DNA of 64,000 nt, from NCBI RefSeq assembly GCF_008831285.2, contig NC_045149.1, positions 10,564,417-10,628,416 of the forward strand, read 5' to 3'. The position numbers and the translations under genes are program-made. Positions 1 to 11,659 of the stretch are shown here, piece after piece; position 1 is the stretch's first letter, and each line of letters begins with the position of its first letter. The notes under the pieces are model-generated. The model was not told the DNA's origin. It saw only the letters and a list, made by a program, of their open reading frames with translations, and made no database searches. This DNA is from Nymphaea colorata (lineage: Eukaryota > Streptophyta > Magnoliopsida > Nymphaeales > Nymphaeaceae).

Positions 1-1427
1 AGGAAGGAAATTCCTGTCAAGTTGATGTATCTTGTATTTTCGAGTCATAAGTCTTAATGTTTTCTACAATACTGATTTGTGAACTATTTGGAAAATGAAA
101 CATGAAGCACTATTCTTCTACTCTTGGTAACTCATAATTTCGTGAAAAATATGGTTGGTACTATCTAGTTCAGTGGCATGTTTAGGTTTCAGCTATGGTT
201 TCTCTGCCTTGTCGGCTACCAGGAAGTCACATGCTGCTGTTCTGGCAGCTTCCATTTCTCACTGTTGAAAGCTTATTGCCATTGTGCTTCATCTAGCAGT
301 TCATTGACCAAGAACTAAAACGTGAAACCCATTGCAAGTCACTCATTGTGATGGGACAATGATGCATTCCAGGTTCACTTATGGTATATCACAATATGGC
401 ACCATAACTTGCTCCAGTTCATTGTCTATGTTATGCCATTATATGATGGTTCCTATTCTGTCAATCATGCAGCTCGACATTCATGTATTGAGTCACTATA
501 ATTTAGATTATTGCGTTGCAAGATTGTGTAATGTTTTGGAAAAAAGTTTGTTTGCTTGTGAGGGGTTTTTCATGAAAAACATATTTATTTAAGGACCCTG
601 TTAATGATATCACCATATTCCAGGTGATGCTCCTTGCAGCTTCTGATATATCCGGGGTTCTCATTTAGGGAGACAATGTTGATAATTAAGTTGCTTTCTG
701 ACATTCCCATCATTATTATCGTTATTCAGCATTGATATTTTGTGAGGGAATTGTAGCAATCTCTCCATCCTTTACCATGGTATCTATTAAATGAAGAACA
801 ACGAACCCTCTTGTCCATCAAGTAGTGTAATAATTGAGCTGCTTTTATTTAGTCTGATGTGCTATGGCATGCTGCCGCTAGTTAATTTTTGTTGTTCTTT
901 CTAGCTAGTTGTATTTGCTCACAAATCACCATTTTTTTTCTATCTCCATGGGCATAAGTTTGTCGTGTTGGTTTCTGTATATGAATTATTCTTACCCAGA
1001 TTCTCTATTATCTCACTAAGACAGCTGATTTATGCCATTCGCCCTTAAACTTGCTTCTAGGTATTCTTTTGATAATCCAGTTTCAGCTACTACCTGTATC
1101 TGTCGTTCCTTTTGCTTGGTCTCATGTTCAATTCTTTTTTTGATTCAATAGTCAATGTCAAGGCACTAGCTGTACAAGAAAATCTTTCGGCAGATATTGC
1201 TATAAGTGATTTATGTTGACAATGTTTAATATCTGTTCTCCCCTAACAATAGTGTTCCTTTCCTGAGCATATTTAACGTGTAAAGGCTATATTCATGCAT
1301 CTTTTCTAGTTATTCACATGATTACTTGTTTTGAAGTTTATTACGCTCTCTTTTCACCACATTATGGAGACTGGTTGACCACCAGCATGTTGCATCACGT
1401 TTGCAATAGTTTATCTTGTACCTGCAG
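1..1427. other. Non-coding stretch, probably intron or flank
   Basis: AT-rich sequence with short open frames only and no recognisable protein. A splice acceptor closes it at 1426-1427 (cctgcag), so at least its right part reads as an intron of the gene fragment that follows. The first 25 or so bases could be the end of an upstream exon, followed by a GT at about 25, but this is too short to support. Confidence 0.4.
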
Positions 1428-1780
1428 GTCACATTTGTCTTTACCAATCAAGTTGATGGAAAGCTGGTTCTAGTTGAGCCAATGGAAAGAAAGTCACCCG
1501 TTCCAGAGACCATCCTGATGAAACCCCTTAACCTTAGTTCTGCACTTTGATCACGTAAAGTTAAGTTAGTGCCTCATCCCATTTGATTGAAGATTCGAGC
1601 ATCTGTAGAACAAGTGGTGCCTTTCCTCCTTTGCAGAAGCTGCCAAAATTTCCTATGACAGCAAAGCACACTAATAATAGTGTAAATTCTGTAAGCAAAA
1701 AAAGCATCTCGCATAAAATCCGGCTACCTGTCAAAAGGATATCTGCTGAAATTGATGATGATGGTGATGATTTTGTTTAG
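1428..1780 (+). pseudogene. C-terminal exon of an unrecognised protein, frame broken
   Basis: A good acceptor (cctgcag) is followed by 40 codons beginning VTFVFTNQVDGK and ending PLNLSSAL before a TGA at 1548-1550. A second frame, open from 1565 to a TAG at 1778-1780, carries a serine/lysine-rich tail that ends in an acidic stretch (AEIDDDGDDFV), typical of a nuclear protein C-terminus. The two frames differ by one base. A single indel between 1548 and 1565 would join them into one terminal exon. Alternatively the TGA is the true end and the second frame is chance, or an exon starts at 1637 after ctttgcag, though no good phase-0 donor was found to pair with it. I do not recognise the family. 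Confidence 0.45.
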
Positions 1781-4700
1781 ACCTCGTGCATGTCCTTTTT
1801 GTATAGATAGGCAATTCCACCAAGCGAGATATGACCTTCAAATCTCGCTGTTTATTCTTTGAGTTGGGGCGAGTTGCTAAATAATGATGATGTGACCTAC
1901 ACTCACCATTTTAGCAGTGTTGTCGGTATTGTTATCGGAACTGTATTGGTCCACATGGATCGTCCTGTATCGGCCTATTTCATTATTTAATTTAAAAAAT
2001 AACTTACATGCATACAAATTCTACGATGCTAAATCTTTTTGCGATTCGAATAGAACACTTTCTCAGTTGCATAGGAAAATTTTGCATCTGGTTAAAAAGG
2101 AAAATTATGATATCTGATGAAGTTTTTCTTCCTGATTCTAAAAAAAGCACTTGATGTTTTTGATATACCTTTGACAATTTCACATTTGCGTCTACCACAA
2201 CATATAACTAATAAACTATCTTGTACAGGATTTTGACAGATAGGCTTTCTGCCTAACTATGGGGTTTTTCAGTGATTGATTTTTTGTTGGATGCCATCCA
2301 TTATTTTCAGGTATGTACAATTAAAGTAGGATTCATATGCACTTCTGAGTGAATTCCATGTGTGAAAGTCATATCTAATTTTGATTTGGTGTGGATAAAA
2401 AACTGACATGAACATAACCTTTACAAATAAAGCACATGTTATTTGCTATTCTCGTTAATTCTGATACGTTGTTGGGCACATTTTATCAGATCCTTACATT
2501 CATAAAATTTCTGGATTAAGGGCAGCTACAGCTAATCAGGTTTTTGGGATCTGCATGTTAACTCGAAGCTAACACCACTGTTTCAAATTTGGATTTCAGA
2601 TATAGCATGATCAAGTCATCTTGCAATTGAATAAAGTACCAGGGCCCCAGCCCCATTTTGTCCATTTTCACACTATGTAACATACTGTTTCATGAATATA
2701 TCTGAAACTTTGAAGCAAAATCACTCGACAGTAATATATGGATGCCAAGAGAGCGTTTAAGTGTCTTAAGTTGCTATAAGCCTTAATGGCAGCAGTTTGT
2801 TCTTCCCTAAACTGTACTTCCATCTTTTGTTTAATAGCAGCATTAACATTGGCTGATCCAGGATCAGCCAACCCTGGTTATTTTGGGTTTGTAATCTCCA
2901 TGAAAATCAAATCTAAGCAGGACTGCAAAATACATGAAAATCAAATCTAGGCAGGACTGCAAAATACAGTTGCCTACTTGTGTCTTGTCTCCAATTTTTC
3001 AGTCAAACACTATTATGATCATGGGCCCTGCTTTTTTTTTTCTCACTAAAACTAAAGGGATATGCATCATGGTTATTTATGGAGCAAGTTAATGCACATG
3101 GTTTGACATGTAGAAAGAGGACAATTTAAGATGGTAGATGTTAGAGGATGGCTAAAAACTTAGAAAAATATCTCTAGAAAAAGTCAGTAAATTGACATTA
3201 GCCATAGTTTATGGTGCAACGATAGTTGATGGTAGTTTTAGCGACCATTCATGATCATCTCAGTGACAAATTTTTGAATTTTAACCATAGGACAACTATC
3301 TAACACACAACAACATTGACTTTTGGTTTCACTGGATAGTCCAAATGCAACATGAATTCTGGGAAACATTTGAATTGTTGGGTTACTGGCAGGTCAGTTA
3401 AGAAAGATTATTGATTCCAACTCATGTTGTTCACAATTTAATCGAAGCGACATAATGGTCCTCAGTAAATTTATGTTCGACCTGGAAAAGCTTCCTCATT
3501 TAATGACATAATATTGCAAGAAGTTGAAGTCTTTGGGACGACTTTTGGCAGAAACTAGCACAAAGGAGCTAGAAGGTTCGAGTTAAATATGGAATTGCAA
3601 CGGATATACGAGATGAGGGCATTTTTGATTTTTTTTTATAGTAGAGGACATTTTAGTATTTTTCTTCTTTTTTTAAATCCTGGTTTACTTATAAAAGTTC
3701 TTTTATATATTTTTAATAGGGACATTTTGGTCACTGCATACCATTGTGCACGAAAAAATCGTGCACAGAGATGGTGCGTATAACCGGTTAAATACTTGGT
3801 CGCAATGCCCTCATACTATGTAATTGGATTTTGGCTTCAATATGGATGTTGTTTTTATGAACTGAATCCAGATTGGACTAGCATAAATGCATGTAATATT
3901 GGTTTCTTATCGGAACTGGCCGATTGGATATCAAATTTGAATTCAGATTCGGTTATAAAACTGCATACAAAATTGAAAGTTGATTAGTAACATTTGTTTT
4001 TCATGTCCGACTAGTTGAATTCTAGATCTAAACAATAGTCGAACACGTTAAATCCACTTACATGCATCCCTAGACTGCGGCTGCACATGTTGAGCTTTTC
4101 TCTATTGTTTCATGCCTATTTTGAAATTGTTTCAAACTATGTTGGTTGAGCAGGAAGTATTTCATCATACATCTCAACAAAAGAACCAAGCTCCCATCCT
4201 TACTCTTATCCCTTCAGAGTGCCAAGTCTGCTTTTGATGTCTTGGGATGACATTCTTGTCATCTTCAACTTGCATATCTGTATCCTCCTTTTATAGTACA
4301 AGAAGTTGACGTCTAGAGAGCTCGAAACAAAAGCTGGCAGCCTATCAACCCCGCTATGTCAGTTGCGGCAATCCCCTTTGGGATGTTATAGACTGTTTTT
4401 ATTTGGCTGACTGCTTCAAGAAACAACTCCTTAGACAAGAGAAGTGAACTGGAACACAACTCCTTACCCAGAAGTATGGGCCTCTCCTAGGTGAGGCGTC
4501 TTCCTTTTTACCTAGTGCCTGGGGCATACGTCTCAAGCATGATGATTTTTTTAAAAAAATAATTTAACAATTAAAATAGAAAGGTTTGAAATTAAATGAA
4601 TGTAAAAACAAGATATAGGTCTTCAAGAGTGCAATGTTTAGTGTGAAAATCAATGCACATCTAATATAAACAAGATATAGGTCTTCAAGAAGTCAATTGA

Positions 4701-6238
4701 GATCATGGTCCAAAAGAGTGCAATGTTTAGTGTGAGATCTATATTCAACATCTAGACGGATATGCAAAACAAAATTTTTGTCATCAGCATGGACCCTAAA
4801 AGGCAAAGAATATCCGTAAATGAAGCATATAACATATCTTTGAACCAACATAAACAAGATATGGATTTTTAACCAATATCCAAATAAATTTAGATCTAAA
4901 TACGTCATTGGTTCAAACTAAATACAAATATAGATCTTAATCGACAATCAGATCCAAAGCAAAAATCCAAATGATTATCTCGATTCAAATCATACTGATG
5001 TGGATCCACACACAATGACATCAACACTAGAAAATATGTATTTACACAAAGAAAGATGATGCATGTTCAAAAGTACAATGTGAACATGGTTCAACATAAT
5101 ATCTATATCCAAATAAGATTTTAGTTAGTGTAGAAACACAAGGTTTATACCGCCATTGGGTCATGCATGCACAAAATAATAAATTTGCATAAGCATACAT
5201 ACATGTTGCTAACCATTTAGTCTTTCGGTCTTGCCCAGTTCTGAGGCTCCCATCCTTGAAGTCATTCTAAATTAATTTCATGGCAAGTAAAGAATAATAA
5301 ATGGAGAACAACATAAATTATATCATATGAGGAGATCTCCAATAATATTCTAAAACGTTGTTCGATGTCCTTCGATTATTAGTGCAGCTCCAAGAGGTTT
5401 CCTTGGTTAATGGATTCCTCCGTTTATTTTAATTTCAAATAAAGGCATCCAAAATTAAGAGAAAGGAAAATATGATATTCCATTTGCGACTTATATGAGG
5501 TACACTGCATATCAAGATCTAAGAAAAAAAAATTGAAAATTTGTTATTCTCTTGAACTTAAGAAACTTCAATATTTATTCTTCCAAGTACGTGGGGACCG
5601 AGTCAATATCAAAAATACCACAAAGTCTTTTCTTAATTTTGCCATCTTAATTGATCAACCAGACCCTATACATGTATATGCATCCATGTTGGGGTTTATC
5701 TTCTTCTTATCAAGAACATAAAGAAAAAAACTATCTAAAGTAGGAAGAGGATTTCATCGTACCACTCATGATGCGTACCGAAGCCTCAAGGATCCAAAGC
5801 TGAGTGCACCTTCACTTCTCAATAACAAGCAAAGGTATTTGTAATTATGCATTAATTAACGATGAGACATAGGTCAATAAAACCCCAGCATCTTCCATTT
5901 TATAGGTAACATGAGCACACTACAGTGATTGGATAGACATGGTAAGAGTCAAAGCATATTTTAAAATGTACATATGATAATATGTTACTACTAATGCACA
6001 ACCAATTTGGCCGACTTTAAATGGGTAGAACCATTGAACCGGCCGATTCATTTTCGAAATTTGATTTGGACAATGCCATCGCCTTTCTTTCCATCTAATT
6101 CATATCAAACACACACAATAGGGCCAAAACTTGATCCATATTATTGAATTTGGAGTCTAAAGAGTAAAGAGCAAGGGAACTATAAAAATAATTCAAAGAA
6201 TGAGAATTCAAGTTCAAGTTTAAGTATTACTTTTTTAT
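1781..6238. other. Gene-free repeat-rich stretch
   Basis: No open frame here looks like a known protein. It is AT-rich, with short internal repeats. One is a pair of about 20-bp copies at 4608 and 4669 (ataggtcttcaag), with a nearby repeated gtgcaatgtttagtgtga motif at about 4630 and 4720. It may be decayed transposon sequence; no termini could be fixed. Confidence 0.5.
2899..2966. repeat. Two-copy 34-bp tandem duplication
   Basis: A 34-bp unit beginning catgaaaatcaaatct occurs at 2899-2932 and again at 2933-2966 with one mismatch. Confidence 0.85.
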
Positions 6239-6475
6239 CGACTTCATTCATTTTTATGAAATGGCGTTATTGCGGTTCCATTTTTATATTTGAGAGCCAA
6301 TCTTGACGCACACATTGTTGATCTAATCAGGTTTCCACTTTCCATCTCTTCAACTTTGAGCGTTTTTTTTTTCACGGAAGTTCAAATGGCCGTTTTGGAT
6401 GTTTCACGACTTCATTCATTTTTATGAAATGGCGTTATTTTGGTTCCATTTTTATATTTGAGAGCCAATCTTGAC
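6239..6475. repeat. 69-bp direct repeat, 168 bp apart
   Basis: The block starting cgacttcattcattt at 6239-6307 recurs at 6407-6475 with only two or three differences. The 99 bp between the copies is unrelated. The second copy lies at the edge of the exon-like block at 6440-6756. Confidence 0.85.
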
Positions 6476-6756
6476 CCCATCGAGGTGAGTCATCATCAGT
6501 CATCCCTCTTTTCTCTTTCGAATTTAGGGTTTAGTCCCATTGCTATAGTCTGTGGTGCTCGCCTTTTTCCCTCTGTTAAAATCCCAACTAGGTTCCCTGG
6601 GTTTGCGAATCCGAGGAACCTCATGTTGAATCTCTCGCAGAAGACGAAGCGCTTCCAAGACTGTCCGATCGGCAGCCTTAGACCTTTTCATTCATCAGAC
6701 GAACCCCTTCGCGTCCTGCTCACCTCCTTGACAGCCATCGGGGGTCTGATTTTCAG
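6440..6756 (+). other. Exon-like block, possible 5' exon
   Basis: This stretch is more GC-rich than its surroundings, is open in one frame and ends at a good splice donor (gattttcag/gtattg, GT at 6757). It contains a gggtttag motif of the kind common in plant 5' leaders. It lies 730 bp upstream of the OSCA-like exon and in the same orientation, so it may be that gene's 5' untranslated exon. The translated frame matches nothing I recognise and should not be taken as a protein. Confidence 0.3.
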
Positions 6757-7489
6757 GTATTGTTCATTTCATGGTTCTTTCCTTCATGCCCAAACCACTG
6801 TCTATGAATAAACTCCTGTTCTAAAGGTACTAACTGTTTTTTTTCTTCTTTTTAGTTGGCATGGTGTTCTTGCTAGACGTATTCATCACCAAAAACATCT
6901 GGCGATCTGGGTTCTGATCAGTTGCAACAACAATGTAGCAATGACCACTCTTCTGCTTCTTCTTTTCATGGTTCTAACGTGTTTACAATTATGATTTAGT
7001 TCAAGTTCTTTTTGTAAAAAAAAATGATCTTTATACTACCAAAATTGATGTTATAAGCACCGTTCAGTTTTTAACTATTAAAATTTAAGTAAAAAACAAC
7101 TAACCTAATATATATTTATCATCAACTCACTTTATAGAAGATTTCAAAAAACTTAGTTTAATAATTAATTTTAATAGGTCTGGTTTTCATTTCCTACATC
7201 AAGTGCTCTAGTTTTTAACAACTTAGACGCTTCTTGTAAGAAAATAAAAATAGAGGCACTCGGGGTTTTGATTATTTATTAAAGAAATTTTCATGTTCGA
7301 TCCTAGGGACAATTTTTTTGTGATTTTTCTTAATCAGGAACGATACGATTCGTTTAAGTGGAAACTTAAAACCGTTATGGTTACACACCGGCTCGATTTC
7401 AACGTGGCATGCTGCATGTCGGTTTTGCATGTAGCCCCGCACGTACCCTCATTCTCTCGATCACTGCCCACTTCTCTCTCTGTTAACCC

Positions 7490-8625
7490 ATGGACTCTTG
7501 AAGAGCCCGTTGGCATCTGCGTCATTACATCGGCCTCCTGTTTATCATCCTCGTACTGTTCTCCATCTTCAAGAAGCAACTAGGGAATGCCGTCGTATAT
7601 CGCGCTCGGACCATGTCGAGGGATGAGGGGGCTTTCCCCCCCGGCTACCAGGAAGACGCCTTCTCGTTCTGCAGGTTTCTTTCTTCCTTCTTTCGAGCGG
7701 GTAGGGCCGGCGTTTGGGGTAACAGAGGACGACTTGATGAGGAACTGCGGCCTGGACTCCTTGGTGGTCATTAGGCTCTTCAAATTTGGGTAGCCTTCTT
7801 TTGCTATTTTCGGATGTTGTTGGTTTTTTTCTTCCTTCTTGTTCTTCTGGGAATTTGGTGTCTGGAGCAAGAAGATTGTTGCTGTGTTTCCCCTTTTGAA
7901 ACAGTTTCTTGAAGTTGGGTGAGGGGAAATCCTGCGAGGAAGTATCACCTTAAGGTCTTTCAAATTTGATGGGACACAGAGTTCGATTTGTGTTGTGTAG
8001 CGGCAGAGATTTCTATCCGTCTAACAAATTTTTTCTGACTTTTTGACTCTTGGTCAATAGAAATCGTTGGTTCACTCAATGGTCATCACGTTTGATGGGC
8101 CTTTGCGGTATGGTCTTGTTCTTCTGATGGTAAAGAGGTTTGCCTTTTCTTTTTCCTTGTCATGATCCATCGGTTTACTTTCCTTTTTCTTGGTTCTGTT
8201 TCCTGTTCCTTCTTTTTGTTGAATTCAAGTTTGATGGGTTTCGGATGTGGTTTGTGCTCTGTGTTTACATCCTGCAAGTGAACTCTTTTCTTTCTTTCTG
8301 TCTGGATCAATGATTCTTGTTTTTTTCCCGTCAAATCCTTATTCTTCTTTTGAAATTCTCTCGACAGCAGAATTTATGCATGAGATATTCTCATATTTGC
8401 AGTAAGCATGTTTTTGGGACCGTTCTGTATGAAACTATGATTGACCATATTTGCATTTCTGTGCTTTTTCTTCTTCAGCACAAAGCTTTTTGTGCCGTGT
8501 TCAATAGTCGGATTACTGGTGCTTGTGCCTGTTAATTGCACAAGTCGAAAGAGATCCTCCAGCATCACCCTTTCATATTCGATTGATTCTTTTACCATAT
8601 CGAATATTGGAAGACGATCTAATAG
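7490..8625 (+). pseudogene. OSCA/CSC1-like channel, exons 1-2 only, broken
   Basis: OSCA (CSC1-like, DUF221) proteins are hyperosmolality-gated, calcium-permeable channels. Exon 1 (7490-7789) encodes a first membrane segment (GLLFIILVLFSIFKKQ), then the family-typical GNAVVYRAR, then GVTEDDLM..CGLDSLVVIRLFKFG. Exon 2 (8479-8625) follows ttcttcag in phase 2 and encodes VGLLVLVPVNCT, then SIDSFTISNI and SNR, the expected order. The phase-2 join and spacing fit the family. It is broken: the ATG at 7490 meets TGA at codon 4 in the same frame. The frame also shifts by one where TTTC is doubled at 7676-7683; the membrane segment is in one frame and the TEDDLM motif in another. The expected next exon (starting LWVH-like) is not found. 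Its neighbour downstream is a NOMO fragment. Family call is confident; death of the copy is likely unless the assembly has errors. Confidence 0.8.
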
Positions 8626-9567
8626 GTAATACTTTCTTGGGTTATATGAATGTTAACAAGAATTATTATTCCTTATGATTTCCTGAAAAACATTGTTCTT
8701 CACGCGTATTATTTGGTGAACTCCTTTTAAATTCACAAATTATTACTTTAATCTTGAGTAGGTTTGTTTTGTTGCAATGGTGAACTACACAATTCGTAAC
8801 ATGTACGTGAGGATGAAAGAAAACCGATGCCATACACTGATCATTATCGTTTGATTCATTTTGCTGCAGAATTGTCAGGGCTCTTTCCTTGCTGGCATTC
8901 TTTTCATTTTAGTGAATGTTTTATGTCATATGCTTTTTTTCATCAGATAGTACTTTTAAGTTTTTGACTAACGATTTCCCAGCTTTCTTTAATAGAATGC
9001 ATCTCGATCATATATTTAATAGGTCATTTTCATCCATCAGCGTAGGGAAACATAAAAAGAAGAGTACAAAAGAAGAGTACTTACTTTGACATGGAATAAG
9101 ACCGGGGCAGAGCTAAATGTGGGCTTGTGTGGCAGTTGCCCACACGGTCCACAAAAGTTTATGGATTTACATATTCTTTAGCGCCAACTGTTTGCTTATT
9201 TATTCTCCTTGGACATATTTAAAACTTTGGATTTTTTGCTATTCGTTCTTGTTTGGAGCTTGATTTAACAACCTTGGAATGACTGCCCAGATAATGCAAT
9301 ATTTTAATGATATTTTAGATGAAAAAGTCACACTTATGACACTTCATTGTGCATCTTGATGCACCGTGGCTGTAGAATCGAACCATGTACTACTGGTGAT
9401 ATGCACTGTGATTCAGTTGGAGTAACTTTGCTATGTTATAGAGCATATTGCTTAGTGTTTTATGCAATTTATACCTAAAATCCTATGACTTCAAGATCAG
9501 CAGTATTGTGAGGTGAAGATAATGTGGAAGAGCTTTTATGTTCATCAGGGGCGCACATGCATACACG

Positions 9568-9652
9568 ATCATGTGCATACACGAATTGCAGATGAAGTGT
9601 TCTTTCATCAATCATGTGCATACACGAATTGCAGATGAAGTGTTCTTTCATC
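9568..9652. repeat. Two-copy 43-bp tandem duplication
   Basis: A unit beginning atcatgtgcatacacg is present at 9568-9610 and 9611-9652, nearly identical. It lies in the interval between the OSCA-like and NOMO-like fragments. Confidence 0.85.
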
Positions 9653-9838
9653 CATGCATGCAAATGTTGGGATAAATAGTAATTACCATATTATGATTTT
9701 GCATTTTAAATTTTGTTTTAGTCAACCTTCATGATTTTTTTTCCGGCTTGTATATCCTTCAATACTCCTCTTGAATTTTCCAAGTTATTTAATTCAGTAT
9801 TCTGCATTGTATGTTTTACACATAAAACGAAAATATAG

Positions 9839-10681
9839 GTTGAGCTCCAAACAGTTGATGGGCTAGTGAAAGAAAGCACTCAGTGTGCTCCAAATGGTTA
9901 TTATTTCATTCCAGTTTATGATAAGGTATCAGAAAAAGGTTCACTAGCTTTCTTATTTTTCTGGTTGCCTGGACGTTTTGTAAGTTTTTGCTGCAAGTGT
10001 TATAGTAAATTAAACTGCAGTGCTGTTCCACTCCTAACAGATGTTTCTATCGGTTTTGTTCACTGTTTCTGTAAATGTCTCTTCTTCATTTAATGATTCC
10101 AAGAGTTTCCTGAATGAAGCTGCTGAATTTTGTCACAACATATTTTTCTGTCATGTAAAACTCAAGCCTCTGCAGTTTATAACTGTTTTCTGCATCAAAA
10201 ACTTATTGGTAATGTACTTTTTAATGCTGCTCACTTTTTGATAAATCAATAGCTTCTGGTTGCTATAGTATCTGTTGGTCCTTTGTGCAGCTTTCATGTT
10301 CATTTACGTGCAACTTTCATGTTCATTTAGGTTTTAGGACACATAATATATAAAAAATACCCCTTTGATAAGAAACATCTGATAATGAATGTGGTTCGGG
10401 AACTTTAGAGTTTAGAGATTTACTCTTCATTATAGTAAATGGGTAAGAAGGCAGGTGAACTATTACAAAGTGAAAGGTTGTTTTGTATATTTTGCTAAGC
10501 AACATGGGGTATGGGAATTGCCCTGGAGTATCCGTGTTGGAATGGCTTTTTTTTGACACAAATATGCCTGGGGCCCTGAGCAATTGGGTATGTTAGATGA
10601 GATTTGGTCAGATCCAATCCAAAACATTAAACTTAAGAAAGGGAAAAAGAATAACACAATTACCATGTACAGTTTACCAGC

Positions 10682-10725
<44 letters not shown>

Positions 10726-11659
10726 CAGCAAGAAGAATCTGATGGTAGCGAGTTAAGACACCAGAGGGCAAGGGGTGAGCCACCAATGAGGGCAGATAAC
10801 TTGCAAGAGAGAGATTGCATGAACCGATGGCCTCCTAGACCTGGGTTTCTCCTCCTTCATAATGACTGATGAAGAGAACCTGTATATATATGCTGCTGTG
10901 TTTTAACCCATATTGTCAATTGTCATAGATGCACCCACACTCATAACCATATCCATGTGACACAGATATTTTGGTGGTGAGGTGGGCTGAATTGGCTGTT
11001 TCTGCTGAAGATCAGCTTTTAGTGATTGTCTTAGACTTAGTTGTTCAGTTTCTCAATTTTTTGTACAAAAATGTAAAATGTTCTTATGAATCACTAACTT
11101 AGAACTCCAACTCCTTTTTGATATTGAAGAAAGACTTTTGTGTTTGGCTTGTTTCTAGAAAGAAAACAACCTTAAGGTACTTGGTCTATGTTCTTTTATC
11201 TATGTTTGGAACTTTATAATTCAGTCCTTATGGTTTTCTATTGCATAAGGTAATTAAGAATATTAATTTATGGGCATTTATAATCTAGTATGGTCTTTTG
11301 GGGATATTACCTGAATGTGCCAAGTATATTCCATGTATTTGTGCAATATTTAGCTAAGACTCTCTAACATGTGCGGTATCAAGATGTCAGGTGCTTTCGT
11401 AGAGACGTATACACACACACATGCTTACATTTTCGCATATAATGAGCTACCAATTCATCTAAGAGACAAAGGAATAAATGCTGTGGCAGCTTAAAGCCTT
11501 AGCCAGAAAGGATCTCTTCTCTTACTAACATTATGCATGTTCACTATGTTGCTGATGTCCTTTGTACTTACTAACATTGTGTATCTTGTGTTGTAACTTT
11601 AGGGTTCTTTTGTTGTCCAAATTAAGGGACCTCATGGATGGTCATGGGAGCCAGATCAT
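9839..11659 (+). CDS. NOMO (nodal modulator)-like gene fragment, two internal exons
   Basis: NOMO is a single-pass ER membrane protein with a chain of carbohydrate-binding-like/Ig-like folds; it belongs to the translocon-associated BOS complex. Exon 9839-9925 (29 codons, phase 0) follows aaatatag and ends GATAAG/gtatca. It encodes VELQTVDGLVKES then CAPNGYYFIPVYDK, nearly invariant in plant NOMO near the N-terminus. Exon 11603-11659 (19 codons, phase 0) follows aactttag and ends before gtaatt. It encodes GSFVVQIKGPHGWSWEPDH, the next expected block. Both exons are uninterrupted and the intron between them is 1,677 bp. The signal-peptide exon should precede and an exon starting VPVV should follow; neither is seen in this window. 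The fragment is therefore either part of a gene with very long introns or, more likely given the OSCA fragment next to it, a truncated copy. Confidence 0.85.
10681..10722. repeat. GA microsatellite
   Basis: About 40 bp of nearly uninterrupted GA dinucleotides, inside the intron between the two NOMO-like exons. Confidence 0.95.

Noticed and set aside
7580-7963. 127-codon frame on the - strand across the OSCA exon
   Set aside because: Antisense shadow of the GC-rich exon; the + strand carries the family motifs.
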